A DNA stretch of 64,000 bases from Terriglobia bacterium (lineage in GTDB: Bacteria > Acidobacteriota > Terriglobia > JAJPHL01). Below the pieces are notes generated by a model. That model did not search any database and was not told the DNA's origin. It saw nothing but the letters and a program-made list of their open reading frames with translations. The position numbers and the translations under genes were made by a program. Below are positions 52,777-60,887 of the stretch, piece by piece; position 1 is the stretch's first letter; each line of letters starts with the position of its first letter. The stretch is from positions 1-64,000 of the forward strand of contig JAJPHL010000068.1 in assembly GCA_021325275.1 (NCBI GenBank), written 5' to 3'.

Positions 52777-53216
52777 TGGGGCTGGGAAATGCGGGACAGC
52801 CGGACGGCCCCGACGGTCGTGTTTACGATCGGCCGCAGCGACGCGAACGGCAATCCGATTATCGCGATGGCGCCGCATTACGAGGAAACGTTCGGCGCGA
52901 ACAAGAACACGGTGGACAACTACAGGTCGCTGATGCCGCTCGTACCGCGCGCGTTCCGCTACAACATTACGCTGCTGTCGAAGGGGAGCTTGACGAACCG
53001 GGCGTGCAGATCCAAGGACCGTTGAAGGTCCACGCACAAATCAATTACGAGCAGTTCCCGCCGGTGTTCATTCGCTTTCTGGCGCGGACCACCAGCGCGG
53101 AAGGTCCCTCGGGCAACAACATGGGACTGGTGAACGAAGGAACGATCGACACGTTTCTGAAAAACATCAAAGCAATCGCGACCGCGGATTTCACGGTAAA
53201 CTTGACGGGCAACTAA
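52776..53216 (+). pseudogene. hypothetical protein gene with apparent frameshift
   Basis: Coding character switches frame here. From 52789 one frame gives a convincing protein start (TVVFTIGRSDANGNPIIAMA, then YRSLMPLVPRAFRYNITLLSKG), but it becomes implausible after a GGGG run at 52983-52986. The next frame then continues convincingly (ELDEPGVQIQGPLKVHAQIN and so on) to the stop at 53216. One extra G in that run would join them into a product of about 140 residues. The open frame starting at the ATG 52776 (overlapping the upstream stop) and reading straight to 53216 is uninterrupted, but its first half is Arg-rich and shadow-like. The break may be a true mutation, a slippage site or a sequencing error. 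No family is recognised. Confidence 0.55.
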
Positions 53217-53254
53217 CGCCGTGCAAACGTCGTGCAAAGCCCTGAGGTCCTCAA

Positions 53255-54346
53255 GTGAATCGAGTTTTCTTGGTCATCGGTGCAGTCATGGTCCTCGCTG
53301 CGGCGGCACAAGCACAAAGTGTGCGCGTGGATGTCGCCGGCAACCCGCCACAATTTGTTAAGCGCGTCGATCCCACGTATCCCAGGTCCGCGCTTGAGAT
53401 GCGCGTGCAAGGCGTGGTGCGCATGTCGGTGATCATCGGAGCCGACGGCCGCTTCCTGCGAGCCGAAAAGGTCTCTGGCGAGCCGCATCTGGTAGAAGCC
53501 GCGCTCAGCGCGACGAAACAATGGGTATTCGTCTCCACGGGAAAAGAAGAGTCGTTGCCCGTCACCGTTTTGTTCAGCTTCGATCAAGGCGATGACGGTC
53601 CGAATCGTCCCGATCATCTCGTGACGCAAGGCGAAGAGCTTGATTCCGAAGAAGCCCAGGCTCTGGAGCAGAGTCTTACTCGTGACGCAAACAACAAATC
53701 CGTGCGCGCGAAGCTGCTCGGGTACTACACGGTGAAAAGGAAGATTCCCGAGCGTCGCAAAATGCTGGCTTGGTTTGTCTCTCACGATCCTTCGTCAGTA
53801 GCGCTGATGACGGACCACGCCATTCTGTTCCCGCTCGGGAATTCCCTGGCGGATCCGGAGGGTTATCGGCATTTGAAGTCTCTGTGGCTCAAGTGCGCCG
53901 AAGTAAAGTCCCCTGAGAAGGCGGCATGGAGTAACGCGGTTCATTTTTTGTCTTGGCAGGATAAGCCGGAAGCCGAACGTATCCTGTTGGAACTGGATAA
54001 GCATCGAATGACGGTGAATATCCCCCCAGGTTTGCCGCCTCAGTTCCGTGAGGCCTTTTCGAACGGAGCCAACGGGATGTTCGCCAGAGAATTGGGAGCG
54101 CTTTACGCGAAGGCGCTGATGGGTCTCACGGCGAGGGACGATTCCGGAAAGCCAGTGTTTGATCCCGCCGACGCGAACAGCGAGTTCGCGCGACACGCCA
54201 TGGCAGCGCTCGAGTCGTCTTCGAGCGACCAAATGCTGGCGGCGGCCCAGAGCACGTTTTCCACCTACCGCAACGACCAAGGTGATCCGTGGGAGTCGAT
54301 TCTCGCGCGTATTCGGAAGCGCCGCGCGGAAATCGCGGGCAAATAG
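53255..54346 (+). CDS. secreted protein with TonB C-terminal-like domain
   Basis: A 363-residue protein with a signal peptide (FLVIGAVMVLAAAAQAQ) followed by an energy-transducer TonB C-terminal-like domain (about 25-110: PQFVKRVDPTYPRSALEMRV, VVRMSVIIGADGRFLRAEKV, EAALSATKQWVF). It lacks the N-terminal anchor and Pro-rich part of a true TonB. The remaining 250 residues are helical, perhaps degenerate TPRs, and are not recognised. Such stand-alone TonB-C proteins are frequent in acidobacteria. It lies 38 bases after the frameshifted gene and may end the transcription unit. Confidence 0.75.
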   Translation: MNRVFLVIGAVMVLAAAAQAQSVRVDVAGNPPQFVKRVDPTYPRSALEMRVQGVVRMSVIIGADGRFLRAEKVSGEPHLVEAALSATKQWVFVSTGKEESLPVTVLFSFDQGDDGPNRPDHLVTQGEELDSEEAQALEQSLTRDANNKSVRAKLLGYYTVKRKIPERRKMLAWFVSHDPSSVALMTDHAILFPLGNSLADPEGYRHLKSLWLKCAEVKSPEKAAWSNAVHFLSWQDKPEAERILLELDKHRMTVNIPPGLPPQFREAFSNGANGMFARELGALYAKALMGLTARDDSGKPVFDPADANSEFARHAMAALESSSSDQMLAAAQSTFSTYRNDQGDPWESILARIRKRRAEIAGK

Positions 54347-54367
54347 TCATGCCGCGACGCCGCTCCA

Positions 54368-54418
54368 CGTTATCCCGATACTCCGCAACGGCTCGAAAGT
54401 ATAGCGACTAGCAAATAG
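54368..54418 (+). pseudogene. 3' remnant of a HigA-type antitoxin gene
   Basis: Seventeen codons read RYPDTPQRLESIATSK and a stop, nearly the same as the end of the intact antitoxin at 55523-55849 (RYPDTLQRLDKIAGTK and a stop). Nothing upstream continues the similarity. It lies immediately before the intact deoxyribosyltransferase-like gene, just as the intact antitoxin lies before the decayed copy of that gene. Confidence 0.7.
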
Positions 54419-54425
54419 CCTGTGG

Positions 54426-54854
54426 TCAGTTCGAAAGCGTCGCGTTTTGTCGGATGATCTCTTCCGCTTCCGCCGGCGAGGAATATGGCGCGACTGTGCA
54501 ATTTGGATGAGTGTTGCCGGTGATGAGCAGCGAAACTTTTTTCTCCAGGTCGCGGCGATAGAGAAGGATCACTTTCTTCGACGTTGCGCCGAGCAGGTAA
54601 CCGGTTTCAAAGCCCATTCCGAACGACGATCCGGAGACTTCGGCGACAAACACGTCGCACTCCGCAAGCCATGCCATGTCGCGACGGTAAACCGCTTGCG
54701 GCCCAAGTTGGCGATCGGCTTCCCGCGCGGAGTCCTCGACCAAATGGCGCGTGAGCACAACGTGTCCCATTGCCTCGAGGATTGCCACGATTTGGCGCGC
54801 CGTGTCGACGGTGGAGCGGTCGCCGGCCACTGTAAATCCAAAGTAGATTTTCAC
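54426..54854 (-). CDS. nucleoside 2-deoxyribosyltransferase-like protein
   Basis: A 142-residue protein of the nucleoside 2-deoxyribosyltransferase/DNPH1 superfamily, which cleaves or transfers N-glycosidic bonds of deoxynucleosides or their monophosphates. It starts KIYFGFTVAGDRSTVD (substrate-binding N-terminal strand and loop), has RRDMAWLAECDVFVAEVSGS with the conserved acidic residue and GMGFETGYLLG with the catalytic Glu. The start is GTG; a TAACGT hexamer lies six bases upstream. It is encoded alone on the minus strand in a duplicated region. A DNA or nucleotide sanitation or defence role is possible. Confidence 0.8.
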   Translation of the reverse strand: MKIYFGFTVAGDRSTVDTARQIVAILEAMGHVVLTRHLVEDSAREADRQLGPQAVYRRDMAWLAECDVFVAEVSGSSFGMGFETGYLLGATSKKVILLYRRDLEKKVSLLITGNTHPNCTVAPYSSPAEAEEIIRQNATLSN

Positions 54855-54903
54855 GTTGTTACGTTATCACCCATTTGTGGTCGTAACGCATTGTACCCAT
54901 TCC

Positions 54904-54999
54904 GTTTAACCCTTCGGTAGGTTCGTTTTGTAATTTTGATATTCACGCGTCGAATGTTTTGTCCTTAATGGCCTCGCGCATCAAAACCATTGTGACACA
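54904..54999 (-). repeat. dispersed intergenic repeat, copy B
   Basis: Inverted relative of 38913-39018. The 24-bp block is at 54914-54937 and the 13-bp block CCATTGTGACACA at 54987-54999, with a diverged 49-bp middle. It lies in the 328-bp gap between the deoxyribosyltransferase-like gene and the toxin gene; the rest of that gap holds only the toxin promoter. Confidence 0.7.
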
Positions 55000-55144
55000 T
55001 CGCCGTATCATGTCAGGGCGCCGCGAGACCTAACCGGCTGATTCCATGGACCAAAAAAAACGCAGTGCGATCTCTCGTTGGGCCCTGTGGACCTCGTGGT
55101 CCTGCCGCCGATAGAAATGTTTCCTGAACACCCGGCGGATCACG

Positions 55145-55173
55145 TTGACGTCTATACGCCATTAGCGTACAAT
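55145..55173 (+). promoter_or_regulatory. promoter of the HigBA-type pair with internal inverted repeat
   Basis: TTGACG (55145-55150) and TACAAT (55168-55173) with exactly 17 bases between them: the best promoter in the window. The spacer holds TACGC-CATTA-GCGTA (55155-55169), a possible operator. The -10 is nine bases from the toxin ATG at 55183, so the mRNA would be nearly leaderless. Confidence 0.7.
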
Positions 55174-55182
55174 AGCCACCAG

Positions 55183-55545
55183 ATGGAATTCGTCGAGGCG
55201 AGCGTTTTCACCCGTCATCTCCGGACCTACATGGACGACGATGGTTATCGCTCCCTTCAGCAGCGGCTGGTTGCGAATCCGGAGGCTGGCGCGGTGATGC
55301 CCGGAACCGGCGGTTTTCGTAAGCTGCGATGGGCCGATCCGAGGCGAGGAAAAGGCCGCCGCGGCGGACTCCGAGTCATTTATTTCCATTTCTCGACCGC
55401 GCAGGTGATTTGGTTAATGACTCTCTACGACAAGGACGAGGCTGCGGACCTGAGCCCGAGCGAGAAAAAAGCCCTGAAGGCCGCGCTGGAATTGGAATTG
55501 CGAATCCGCAAGGAGAAAAACCATGGCAAAGCGAAGTATCTTTGA
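55183..55545 (+). CDS. RelE/HigB-type toxin
   Basis: A 120-residue type II toxin of the RelE/ParE superfamily (HigB-2 type). Conserved parts are FTRHLRTYMDDDGYRSLQQR, PGTGGFRKLRWADPRRGKGR and RVIYFHFSTAQVIWLMTLYD with the C-terminal KKALKAALE helix. The ATG at 55183 is chosen because the promoter -10 lies at 55168-55173 and the family N-terminus (VEASVFTRHL) fits; the longer frame runs through the promoter. It overlaps the antitoxin gene by 23 bases. Confidence 0.88.
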   Translation: MEFVEASVFTRHLRTYMDDDGYRSLQQRLVANPEAGAVMPGTGGFRKLRWADPRRGKGRRGGLRVIYFHFSTAQVIWLMTLYDKDEAADLSPSEKKALKAALELELRIRKEKNHGKAKYL

Positions 55546-55849
55546 CGAACTGATGTCAGGTGTCGCCGAGATGAAGGCTCATCGCGAAGGCAAGATCACT
55601 CTGCGGACACACAAGGTCGAGAAGAAGCAGCTTCCTCGCGTCGAGTCGCGGCTGATCTTGGATACGCGAAAGAAGCTGCATTGTTCGAGGGCGGTGTTCG
55701 CGCGGAGACTGCATATCAACGAGAGGACGCTGGAGAAGTGGGAACAAGGGCGCGCGAAACCCAACCCGCAGGCGGCCGCGTTAGTCTTGCTGGTTCGGCG
55801 CTATCCCGATACTCTCCAGCGCCTCGACAAAATTGCGGGGACCAAGTAG
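55523..55849 (+). CDS. HigA-type antitoxin with XRE helix-turn-helix
   Basis: A 108-residue protein with an N-terminal toxin-binding part (RSIFDELMSGVAEMKAHREG) and a C-terminal XRE helix-turn-helix (LHCSRAVFARRLHINERTLEKW split around residues 55-76, followed by EQGRAKPNPQAAALV). It is expected to neutralise the upstream toxin and repress the shared promoter. The last codons are duplicated at 54368-54418. Confidence 0.87.
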   Translation: MAKRSIFDELMSGVAEMKAHREGKITLRTHKVEKKQLPRVESRLILDTRKKLHCSRAVFARRLHINERTLEKWEQGRAKPNPQAAALVLLVRRYPDTLQRLDKIAGTK

Positions 55850-55857
55850 CGTAGGCC

Positions 55858-55936
55858 TCAATTTGATGGTGTCGCGCTCTGACAAATAATCTCTTCCGCT
55901 TCCGCCGGCCACCGTGAATCCGAAGTAGATTCTCAC
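55858..55936 (-). pseudogene. internally deleted remnant of a deoxyribosyltransferase-like gene
   Basis: The minus strand has a GTG start and RIYFGFTVAG, matching the first codons of the intact gene at 54426-54854, then in another frame EAEEII-CQSATPSN and a stop, matching its end (EAEEIIRQNATLSN). About 350 bases in between are missing. The junction is CGCCGGC, which occurs near both deletion borders in the intact copy, so deletion between short direct repeats is the likely cause. Confidence 0.75.
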
Positions 55937-55993
55937 GGTGTCTACGTTATCACGCGACAAGTTTGTGATACATTGGCCCCGCCGAGGTGACAA

Positions 55994-56446
55994 ATGAGCG
56001 AAGCAAACAAGAAACTTTTCCAACGTTGGATGCAAGACGTGTGGAACGAAGGCCGCGAGGCGACCATCGACGAACTGTGTGCGCCGGATGTCGTGGGATA
56101 CGGCCTCGGCGACGTCGATCCTGTGCTTCATGGTCCCGCAGGATTCAAAGTATTCTGGCGCAATCTTCGCGGCGCGCTGTCCGATCTTCGTATGACCGTT
56201 GACGATGTGGTTGCCGAAGACGATCACGTGATTGGCCGGATCGTTCTCGAAGGCGTGCATTCCGGCGACACGCTCGGTGTGCCGGCCAGCCGGCGAAAGG
56301 TCCGGGTCGCCGGAATTATTTGGTTGCGCATCGGCGAGGGCCGCATTGTCGAAGCGTGGAACAGTTGGGACCAACTAGGCTTGTTGCGCCAGATCGGCGC
56401 GCTGGCATCGCCGAATCAGGATCAATTCATGACGGCGCGGACGTAG
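55994..56446 (+). CDS. SnoaL-like ester cyclase-family protein
   Basis: A 150-residue single-domain protein of the SnoaL-like/NTF2-like fold. Features: KLFQRWMQDVWNEGR, the segment VLHGPAGFKVFWRNLRGAL, VAEDDHVIGRIVLEGVHSG and the C-terminal IIWLRIGEGRIVEAWNSWDQ typical of polyketide ester cyclase-related proteins of general metabolism. The precise activity is unknown; many such proteins act on small hydrophobic substrates. A GAGGTG lies five bases before the ATG. It is followed by a 173-bp gap before korA. Confidence 0.85.
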   Translation: MSEANKKLFQRWMQDVWNEGREATIDELCAPDVVGYGLGDVDPVLHGPAGFKVFWRNLRGALSDLRMTVDDVVAEDDHVIGRIVLEGVHSGDTLGVPASRRKVRVAGIIWLRIGEGRIVEAWNSWDQLGLLRQIGALASPNQDQFMTART

Positions 56447-56566
56447 CCGTTTGCGCATACCGCAGCTTCTTCAGCCGAAGGCAGATACCAAAAAGAAGTA
56501 ATCACGGCGTTGCCCACTTTGACGCTATTCCACGCGCTCGCCCGTCCCAGACGGCTCGGATTTTGT

Positions 56567-56572
56567 TACAAT
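56567..56572 (+). promoter_or_regulatory. possible -10 hexamer of the korAB operon
   Basis: TACAAT in the context TTGTTACAATATAAAGG, 47 bases upstream of the korA ATG. No convincing -35 at the right spacing. Confidence 0.3.
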
Positions 56573-56619
56573 ATAAAGGCAGTTCGAATCCCAGCGTCAT
56601 CCTAAGCGGAGAAAACGAA

Positions 56620-58464
56620 ATGTCTACAATGGAAGCCGTTCTCGACGAACCACAGTCTGTGGTCGAGAAGCGGCAAGTGGTCAACGATTTCAGCATCCAA
56701 GTGGCGACCGCCAACGGTAGCGGCAGCCAGACCTCCAATATGGTGCTGTTGCGCTCGATTTTTCAGATGGGCGTGCCGGTTTCCGGCAAAAACCTGTTTC
56801 CCTCGAACATTCAGGGCCTTCCCACGTGGTTCACCATTCGCGTGAACAAAGACGGCTACATCGCGCGGCGCGAAGAAATCGATTTCATGATCTGCATGAA
56901 CCCCGAGACGGCGCGCGAAGATATCGCCAATCTCGCACCCGGCACGCCGGTCATCTACGACGAGCCGCTCAAGCTCAATTTGGTGCGCGACGATTTGCAA
57001 TATTTCGCCGTACCGTTCGACAAACTCGTGGTTCCGGTGTGTCCTGAAGCGAAATTGCGCAAGCTCGTGAAGAACATGTTGTATACGGGCGTCGCGGCGC
57101 TTTTGTTGGGCATCGACATGGCGGAGATCGAGAAGGCGTTGCGCAAGCAGTTCGGCAAGCGCAAGGCTAAGGCCGCCGATTTGAACTGGGGCGCGTGCAA
57201 AGCGGGCTTCGATTTCGCCGCCGAGCACTTTAAGCCGCTGGCCTCCATGAAAGTGGAGCACATGAACAAGACGCAAAACATGGTCATCATCGACGGCAAC
57301 TCCGCCGCCGCGCTGGGCTGCTTGATGGCCGGCGTGACGGTGGTGGCGTGGTATCCCATCACGCCGAGTTCGTCGCTGGTGGAAACGTTGATCGAATACT
57401 TGAAGCGTTTCCGCGTGGACAAAGAAACCGGCAAGGCGTCGTTCGCCGTGGTTCAGGCGGAAGACGAAATCGCCTCCATCGGCATGGTGATCGGCGCGGG
57501 ATGGGCGGGCGCGCGCTCCATGACCTCGACTTCGGGTCCCGGCGTTTCCCTGATGTCCGAGCTGATCGGCTTGGCGTATTACTCGGAAGTCCCCGGCGTG
57601 GTGGTCGACGTGCAACGCGTCGGACCCTCCACGGGATTGCCCACGCGCACCGCGCAGGGCGACGTGCTGAAGAACCTGTTCCTTTCGCACGGCGATTCCA
57701 AACACATCCTGCTCTTCCCCAGTTCGGTGAAGGAAGCGTATGAAATGGCGCAGACCTCCTTCGACATGGCGGAAGAATTTCAGACCATCGTCTTTCTGAT
57801 GCTCGATCTCGACTTGGGCATGAACTATTGGATGTCCGAGAAGTTCGGGTATCCGGAGAAGGGAATTACCCGCGGCAAGGTTTTGAACGCCGAGGAATTG
57901 GAGAAAGCCGGCAAGTTTGGCCGCTACACCGACGTGGATGGCGACGGCATTCCCTATCGCACCGTCCCGGGCACGCATCATCACCTGGCGCCGTATTTCA
58001 CACGCGGCTCGGGACACAACGAGAAGGCGCTGTATTCGGAGAAGCCCGGCGATTACAAGAACAACATGGATCGTCTCGCCAGGAAGTACGAGACGGTTCG
58101 CACGCGCGGTCCCAAGCCGGAAGTGTTCGAAGCGCCCGGCGCGGAAATCGGCATCATCGCTTGCGGAACGAGCCACTGGGCCGTCACCGAAGCGCGCGAC
58201 ATACTGGCGGCGAAGGGCGTGAAGACATCCTACTTGCGGCTGAAGTTCCTGCCGCTTGGTCCGGTGGCCAAGGGATTCATCAACCAGTACAAGCGCGTTT
58301 ACATCGTGGACCAGAATCGCGACGGCCAGCTCTACGAGGTGATTCGCATGGATATTGCCGCGCAGGAATGCTATCGCCTGCGCACGGTGCGCCACTACGA
58401 CGGAATGCCGATTCCGGCGTCGTCGGTGGTAGATCAGATTCTGGAACAGGAAAAGAAATCATAA
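56620..58464 (+). CDS. korA: 2-oxoacid:ferredoxin oxidoreductase, fused gamma-alpha subunit
   Basis: A 614-residue subunit of a 2-oxoglutarate (or related 2-oxoacid):ferredoxin oxidoreductase. The first ~220 residues are the gamma domain (SNMVLLRSIFQMGVPVSGKN, GLPTWFTIRVNKDGY), the rest the pyrimidine-binding alpha domain (GNSAAALGCLMAGVTVVAWYP with the diagnostic YPITPSSSLVE, QAEDEIASIGMVIGAGWAGA, TSTSGPGVSLMSELIGLA). It lacks cysteine ligand clusters for its own ferredoxin domain. The enzyme decarboxylates a 2-oxoacid to the acyl-CoA and reduces ferredoxin, or runs in reverse. GGAGA lies eight bases before the chosen ATG. Ends 73 bases before korB. The substrate is best guessed as 2-oxoglutarate. 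Confidence 0.9.
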   Translation: MSTMEAVLDEPQSVVEKRQVVNDFSIQVATANGSGSQTSNMVLLRSIFQMGVPVSGKNLFPSNIQGLPTWFTIRVNKDGYIARREEIDFMICMNPETAREDIANLAPGTPVIYDEPLKLNLVRDDLQYFAVPFDKLVVPVCPEAKLRKLVKNMLYTGVAALLLGIDMAEIEKALRKQFGKRKAKAADLNWGACKAGFDFAAEHFKPLASMKVEHMNKTQNMVIIDGNSAAALGCLMAGVTVVAWYPITPSSSLVETLIEYLKRFRVDKETGKASFAVVQAEDEIASIGMVIGAGWAGARSMTSTSGPGVSLMSELIGLAYYSEVPGVVVDVQRVGPSTGLPTRTAQGDVLKNLFLSHGDSKHILLFPSSVKEAYEMAQTSFDMAEEFQTIVFLMLDLDLGMNYWMSEKFGYPEKGITRGKVLNAEELEKAGKFGRYTDVDGDGIPYRTVPGTHHHLAPYFTRGSGHNEKALYSEKPGDYKNNMDRLARKYETVRTRGPKPEVFEAPGAEIGIIACGTSHWAVTEARDILAAKGVKTSYLRLKFLPLGPVAKGFINQYKRVYIVDQNRDGQLYEVIRMDIAAQECYRLRTVRHYDGMPIPASSVVDQILEQEKKS

Positions 58465-58537
58465 GAGCGCCGCGGCCCGAGCGCGGCGCGTTGGCGCAGC
58501 GCAGCGGGGCACGCGAAGCGATCGAAAAGGACAAAAA

Positions 58538-59590
58538 ATGAGTACGACAGTCGCAGCACCTCCGCCGTCCGGAAAAAAAGTAAACCGCTTGGGTCTTGAA
58601 TTGCCCGTGTATCGCGGCTCGAAGACCACGTTGTGCGCCGGATGCGGCCACAACGCGATTACCGAACGCATCATTGACGCGTTCTTTGAAATGAACGTCG
58701 ACCAGTACAATGTCGCGAAGCTCAGCGGCATCGGCTGCTCGTCGAAGGCGCCGGCGTATTTCCTAGGGCAGTCGCATGGATTCAACGGTTGCCACGGCCG
58801 TATGCCTCCGGTGGCCACGGGCGCGGTCCTCGCGAATCGCGACCTGATCGCCATCGGCATCTCGGGCGACGGCGACACCGCGTCGATCGGCATGGGCCAT
58901 TTCATTCACTTGATGCGGCGCAACCTGCCGATGATCTACATCATCGAGAACAACGGCGTCTATGGACTCACCAAGGGACAGTTTTCCGCCACCGCCGACG
59001 TGGGATCGAAGTTGAAGACCGGCGTGATCAACGATCTTCCGCCCATCGACACGTGCGCGTTGGCCATCGAACTCGGCGCGACGTTTGTGGCGCGCTCGTT
59101 CTCCGGCGACAAGGCCCAGCTCCACGCGATCCTGAAGGCCGCGATTGCCCACAAGGGTCTGGCGATGCTCGACATCATCTCGCCGTGCACCACGTTCAAC
59201 GACCACGTGGGATCCACCAAGAGCTACGGCTACATGAAGGATCACGAAGAGCCGATCCACGGCGTGGAATTCGTGCCGTTCTTCGAGGACATCGCCATCG
59301 AGTACGACGAAGGCACCGAGACCGACGTGAAAATGTTCGACGGATCGACCTTGCGCCTGAAGAAACTCTCGCGCGATTGGAATCCCACCGACCGCATTGC
59401 GTCGATGAAGGCGCTGCACGAGTCGGCCGGCGACCAGAAGGTGCTTACCGGCGTGCTTTACGTTGACGAGACCAAGCCCACGCTGGTCGACATGCTGAAC
59501 TTGGTCGATCAACCGCTGTGGAACTTGCCGTTGTCGGTGACGCGTCCGCCGAAGGAAGTGCTCGATACGGTGATGGAAGAACTTCAGTAA
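58538..59590 (+). CDS. korB: 2-oxoacid:ferredoxin oxidoreductase, beta subunit
   Basis: The 350-residue thiamine-diphosphate and iron-sulfur subunit that partners the gamma-alpha protein encoded upstream. Cluster Cys are seen in LCAGCGHNAITERI and GIGCSSKAPAY; the TPP motif is GISGDGDTASIGMGHFIHL to YIIENNGVYGLTKGQ, and CTTFNDHVGSTKSYGY completes the site. An SD-like AAAGGA precedes the ATG. A strong intrinsic terminator follows 23 bases after the stop, closing the two-gene operon. Confidence 0.92.
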   Translation: MSTTVAAPPPSGKKVNRLGLELPVYRGSKTTLCAGCGHNAITERIIDAFFEMNVDQYNVAKLSGIGCSSKAPAYFLGQSHGFNGCHGRMPPVATGAVLANRDLIAIGISGDGDTASIGMGHFIHLMRRNLPMIYIIENNGVYGLTKGQFSATADVGSKLKTGVINDLPPIDTCALAIELGATFVARSFSGDKAQLHAILKAAIAHKGLAMLDIISPCTTFNDHVGSTKSYGYMKDHEEPIHGVEFVPFFEDIAIEYDEGTETDVKMFDGSTLRLKKLSRDWNPTDRIASMKALHESAGDQKVLTGVLYVDETKPTLVDMLNLVDQPLWNLPLSVTRPPKEVLDTVMEELQ

Positions 59591-59613
59591 GCGTCCTGCA
59601 TCCCGAAAAACAG

Positions 59614-59641
59614 GGCGGCGCTTCGGCGCCGCCTTTTTTTT
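59614..59641 (+). terminator. intrinsic terminator of korAB
   Basis: Perfect 8-bp stem GGCGGCGC (59614-59621) and GCGCCGCC (59626-59633) with a stable TTCG tetraloop and eight T. It lies 23 bases after the korB stop. Confidence 0.92.
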
Positions 59642-59675
59642 GCCTACACTGTGGCGGCTATGTTCAAATGTCTCG

Positions 59676-60839
59676 ATGCGGCCGGTGAGTAAGGTGAAAG
59701 TCGCGTCGGTTTTGGGAGGTCTCTTCGGCCTCATCATCGGCGTCGGGTACGCCGCGCTCACCGATAATACCGGCCGGTTTCCCCATTATTCTCTTCCTCC
59801 GGTGAGTCCCGGCGCCGCGCTCATTTTCGCAGTCGCGGTTTTCGCCGTGCACTTTCCGATGGTGGCGCTTCACGAACTGGGGCACCTCGCCGCCGGTTGG
59901 TTTTGCGGTGCGCACATTACCATGCTGGCGATTGGCCCGCTGACGTTGCGGCGCGCGGGTCGTGGCTGGAAGTTGGTCGCGAGCAGCGGCAATCGCAGCG
60001 GGGGATTCGCGGGCGTGGTGCCGAAATCGCCGGATCGCTTGCGAGAGAAGATGATCGCGATCATTGCCGCCGGTCCGTTGACGACACTCCTCAGCGCCAC
60101 AATCGGCGCGGTGCTTCTCTGGCAAGGAAAATTGAGCGGATGGATCGCGCCGGTGATCGCCGCCTTTGTGTTTTTGAGTTACCTGCTTGGGATCTCCGAG
60201 CTCGTCGTCTCGCAGGGGAAAGGAATGTTCACCGATGGCGGCCGTTTGCGCATGCTTCTGCGCAACGACGAACGCGGCGTGCGTTGGTGCGCGACGGTGG
60301 CGATCGTTTCATCGGATCAACAAGGCGTCCGGCCGCGGGATTGGGACCCGGCTTTTGTGCAACTATTGGTTCGCTCGCCCGATCGATCCTCGGATTCCGC
60401 CGCTGCCGCGCTGCTGGCATACAGTCACGCGGCGGGTCGCAAGGAAGTGCCGCAGGCTTCCGATTACATCGATCGAGCGATGGCCATCGTCAACGGCTCC
60501 GAGCCCATGCCGCCGTTGCTCAAGACGGTGACTTTGCTTTCCGCCGCGGCCTTTGAAGCCACGCATCGCCGCAATCTGGATATCGCGCGAGCGCTGTGGT
60601 ACACCGCGACCGCCGTGCCGGGCGAGCCCGAGTACCTGCGGCCTGCCGCCGAGGCCGCGATTTTTCTGGCCGAAGGCGAACAAGAAAAAGCTCGTGAAGC
60701 GGCGGCGCTGGCCTTGCGTCTGATGCCCGATCCTCCCGTGACCGGCTCTGAGAAAACGGCGGTGGAAGGTTTGCGCACGATTCTTGACGCGGCTTCGCAG
60801 CCAGTACTTTCGCGTTACAACTCCAACGAGCTCGCGTAG
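59676..60839 (+). CDS. site-2-protease-like (M50) membrane protein
   Basis: A 387-residue protein. The first ~210 residues hold about five membrane helices with the M50 zinc motif HELGH near residue 82 (MVALHELGHLAAGW) and a probable second-metal-site region around GGRLRMLL. The C-terminal ~170 residues are soluble helices resembling TPRs (ALWYTATAVPGEPEYLRPA, EQEKAREAAALAL). It may cleave membrane proteins or be a catalytically diverged relative; the usual NPDG motif is written TDGG here. The ATG at 59676 precedes the first helix; a GTG four codons later is possible. It follows the korAB terminator with a TACACT hexamer at 59645. Confidence 0.75.
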   Translation: MRPVSKVKVASVLGGLFGLIIGVGYAALTDNTGRFPHYSLPPVSPGAALIFAVAVFAVHFPMVALHELGHLAAGWFCGAHITMLAIGPLTLRRAGRGWKLVASSGNRSGGFAGVVPKSPDRLREKMIAIIAAGPLTTLLSATIGAVLLWQGKLSGWIAPVIAAFVFLSYLLGISELVVSQGKGMFTDGGRLRMLLRNDERGVRWCATVAIVSSDQQGVRPRDWDPAFVQLLVRSPDRSSDSAAAALLAYSHAAGRKEVPQASDYIDRAMAIVNGSEPMPPLLKTVTLLSAAAFEATHRRNLDIARALWYTATAVPGEPEYLRPAAEAAIFLAEGEQEKAREAAALALRLMPDPPVTGSEKTAVEGLRTILDAASQPVLSRYNSNELA

Positions 60840-60887
60840 TTTTTTCGCGCACACCGGCGATGCCACTGCGGTATTCTGGTGCGCATC

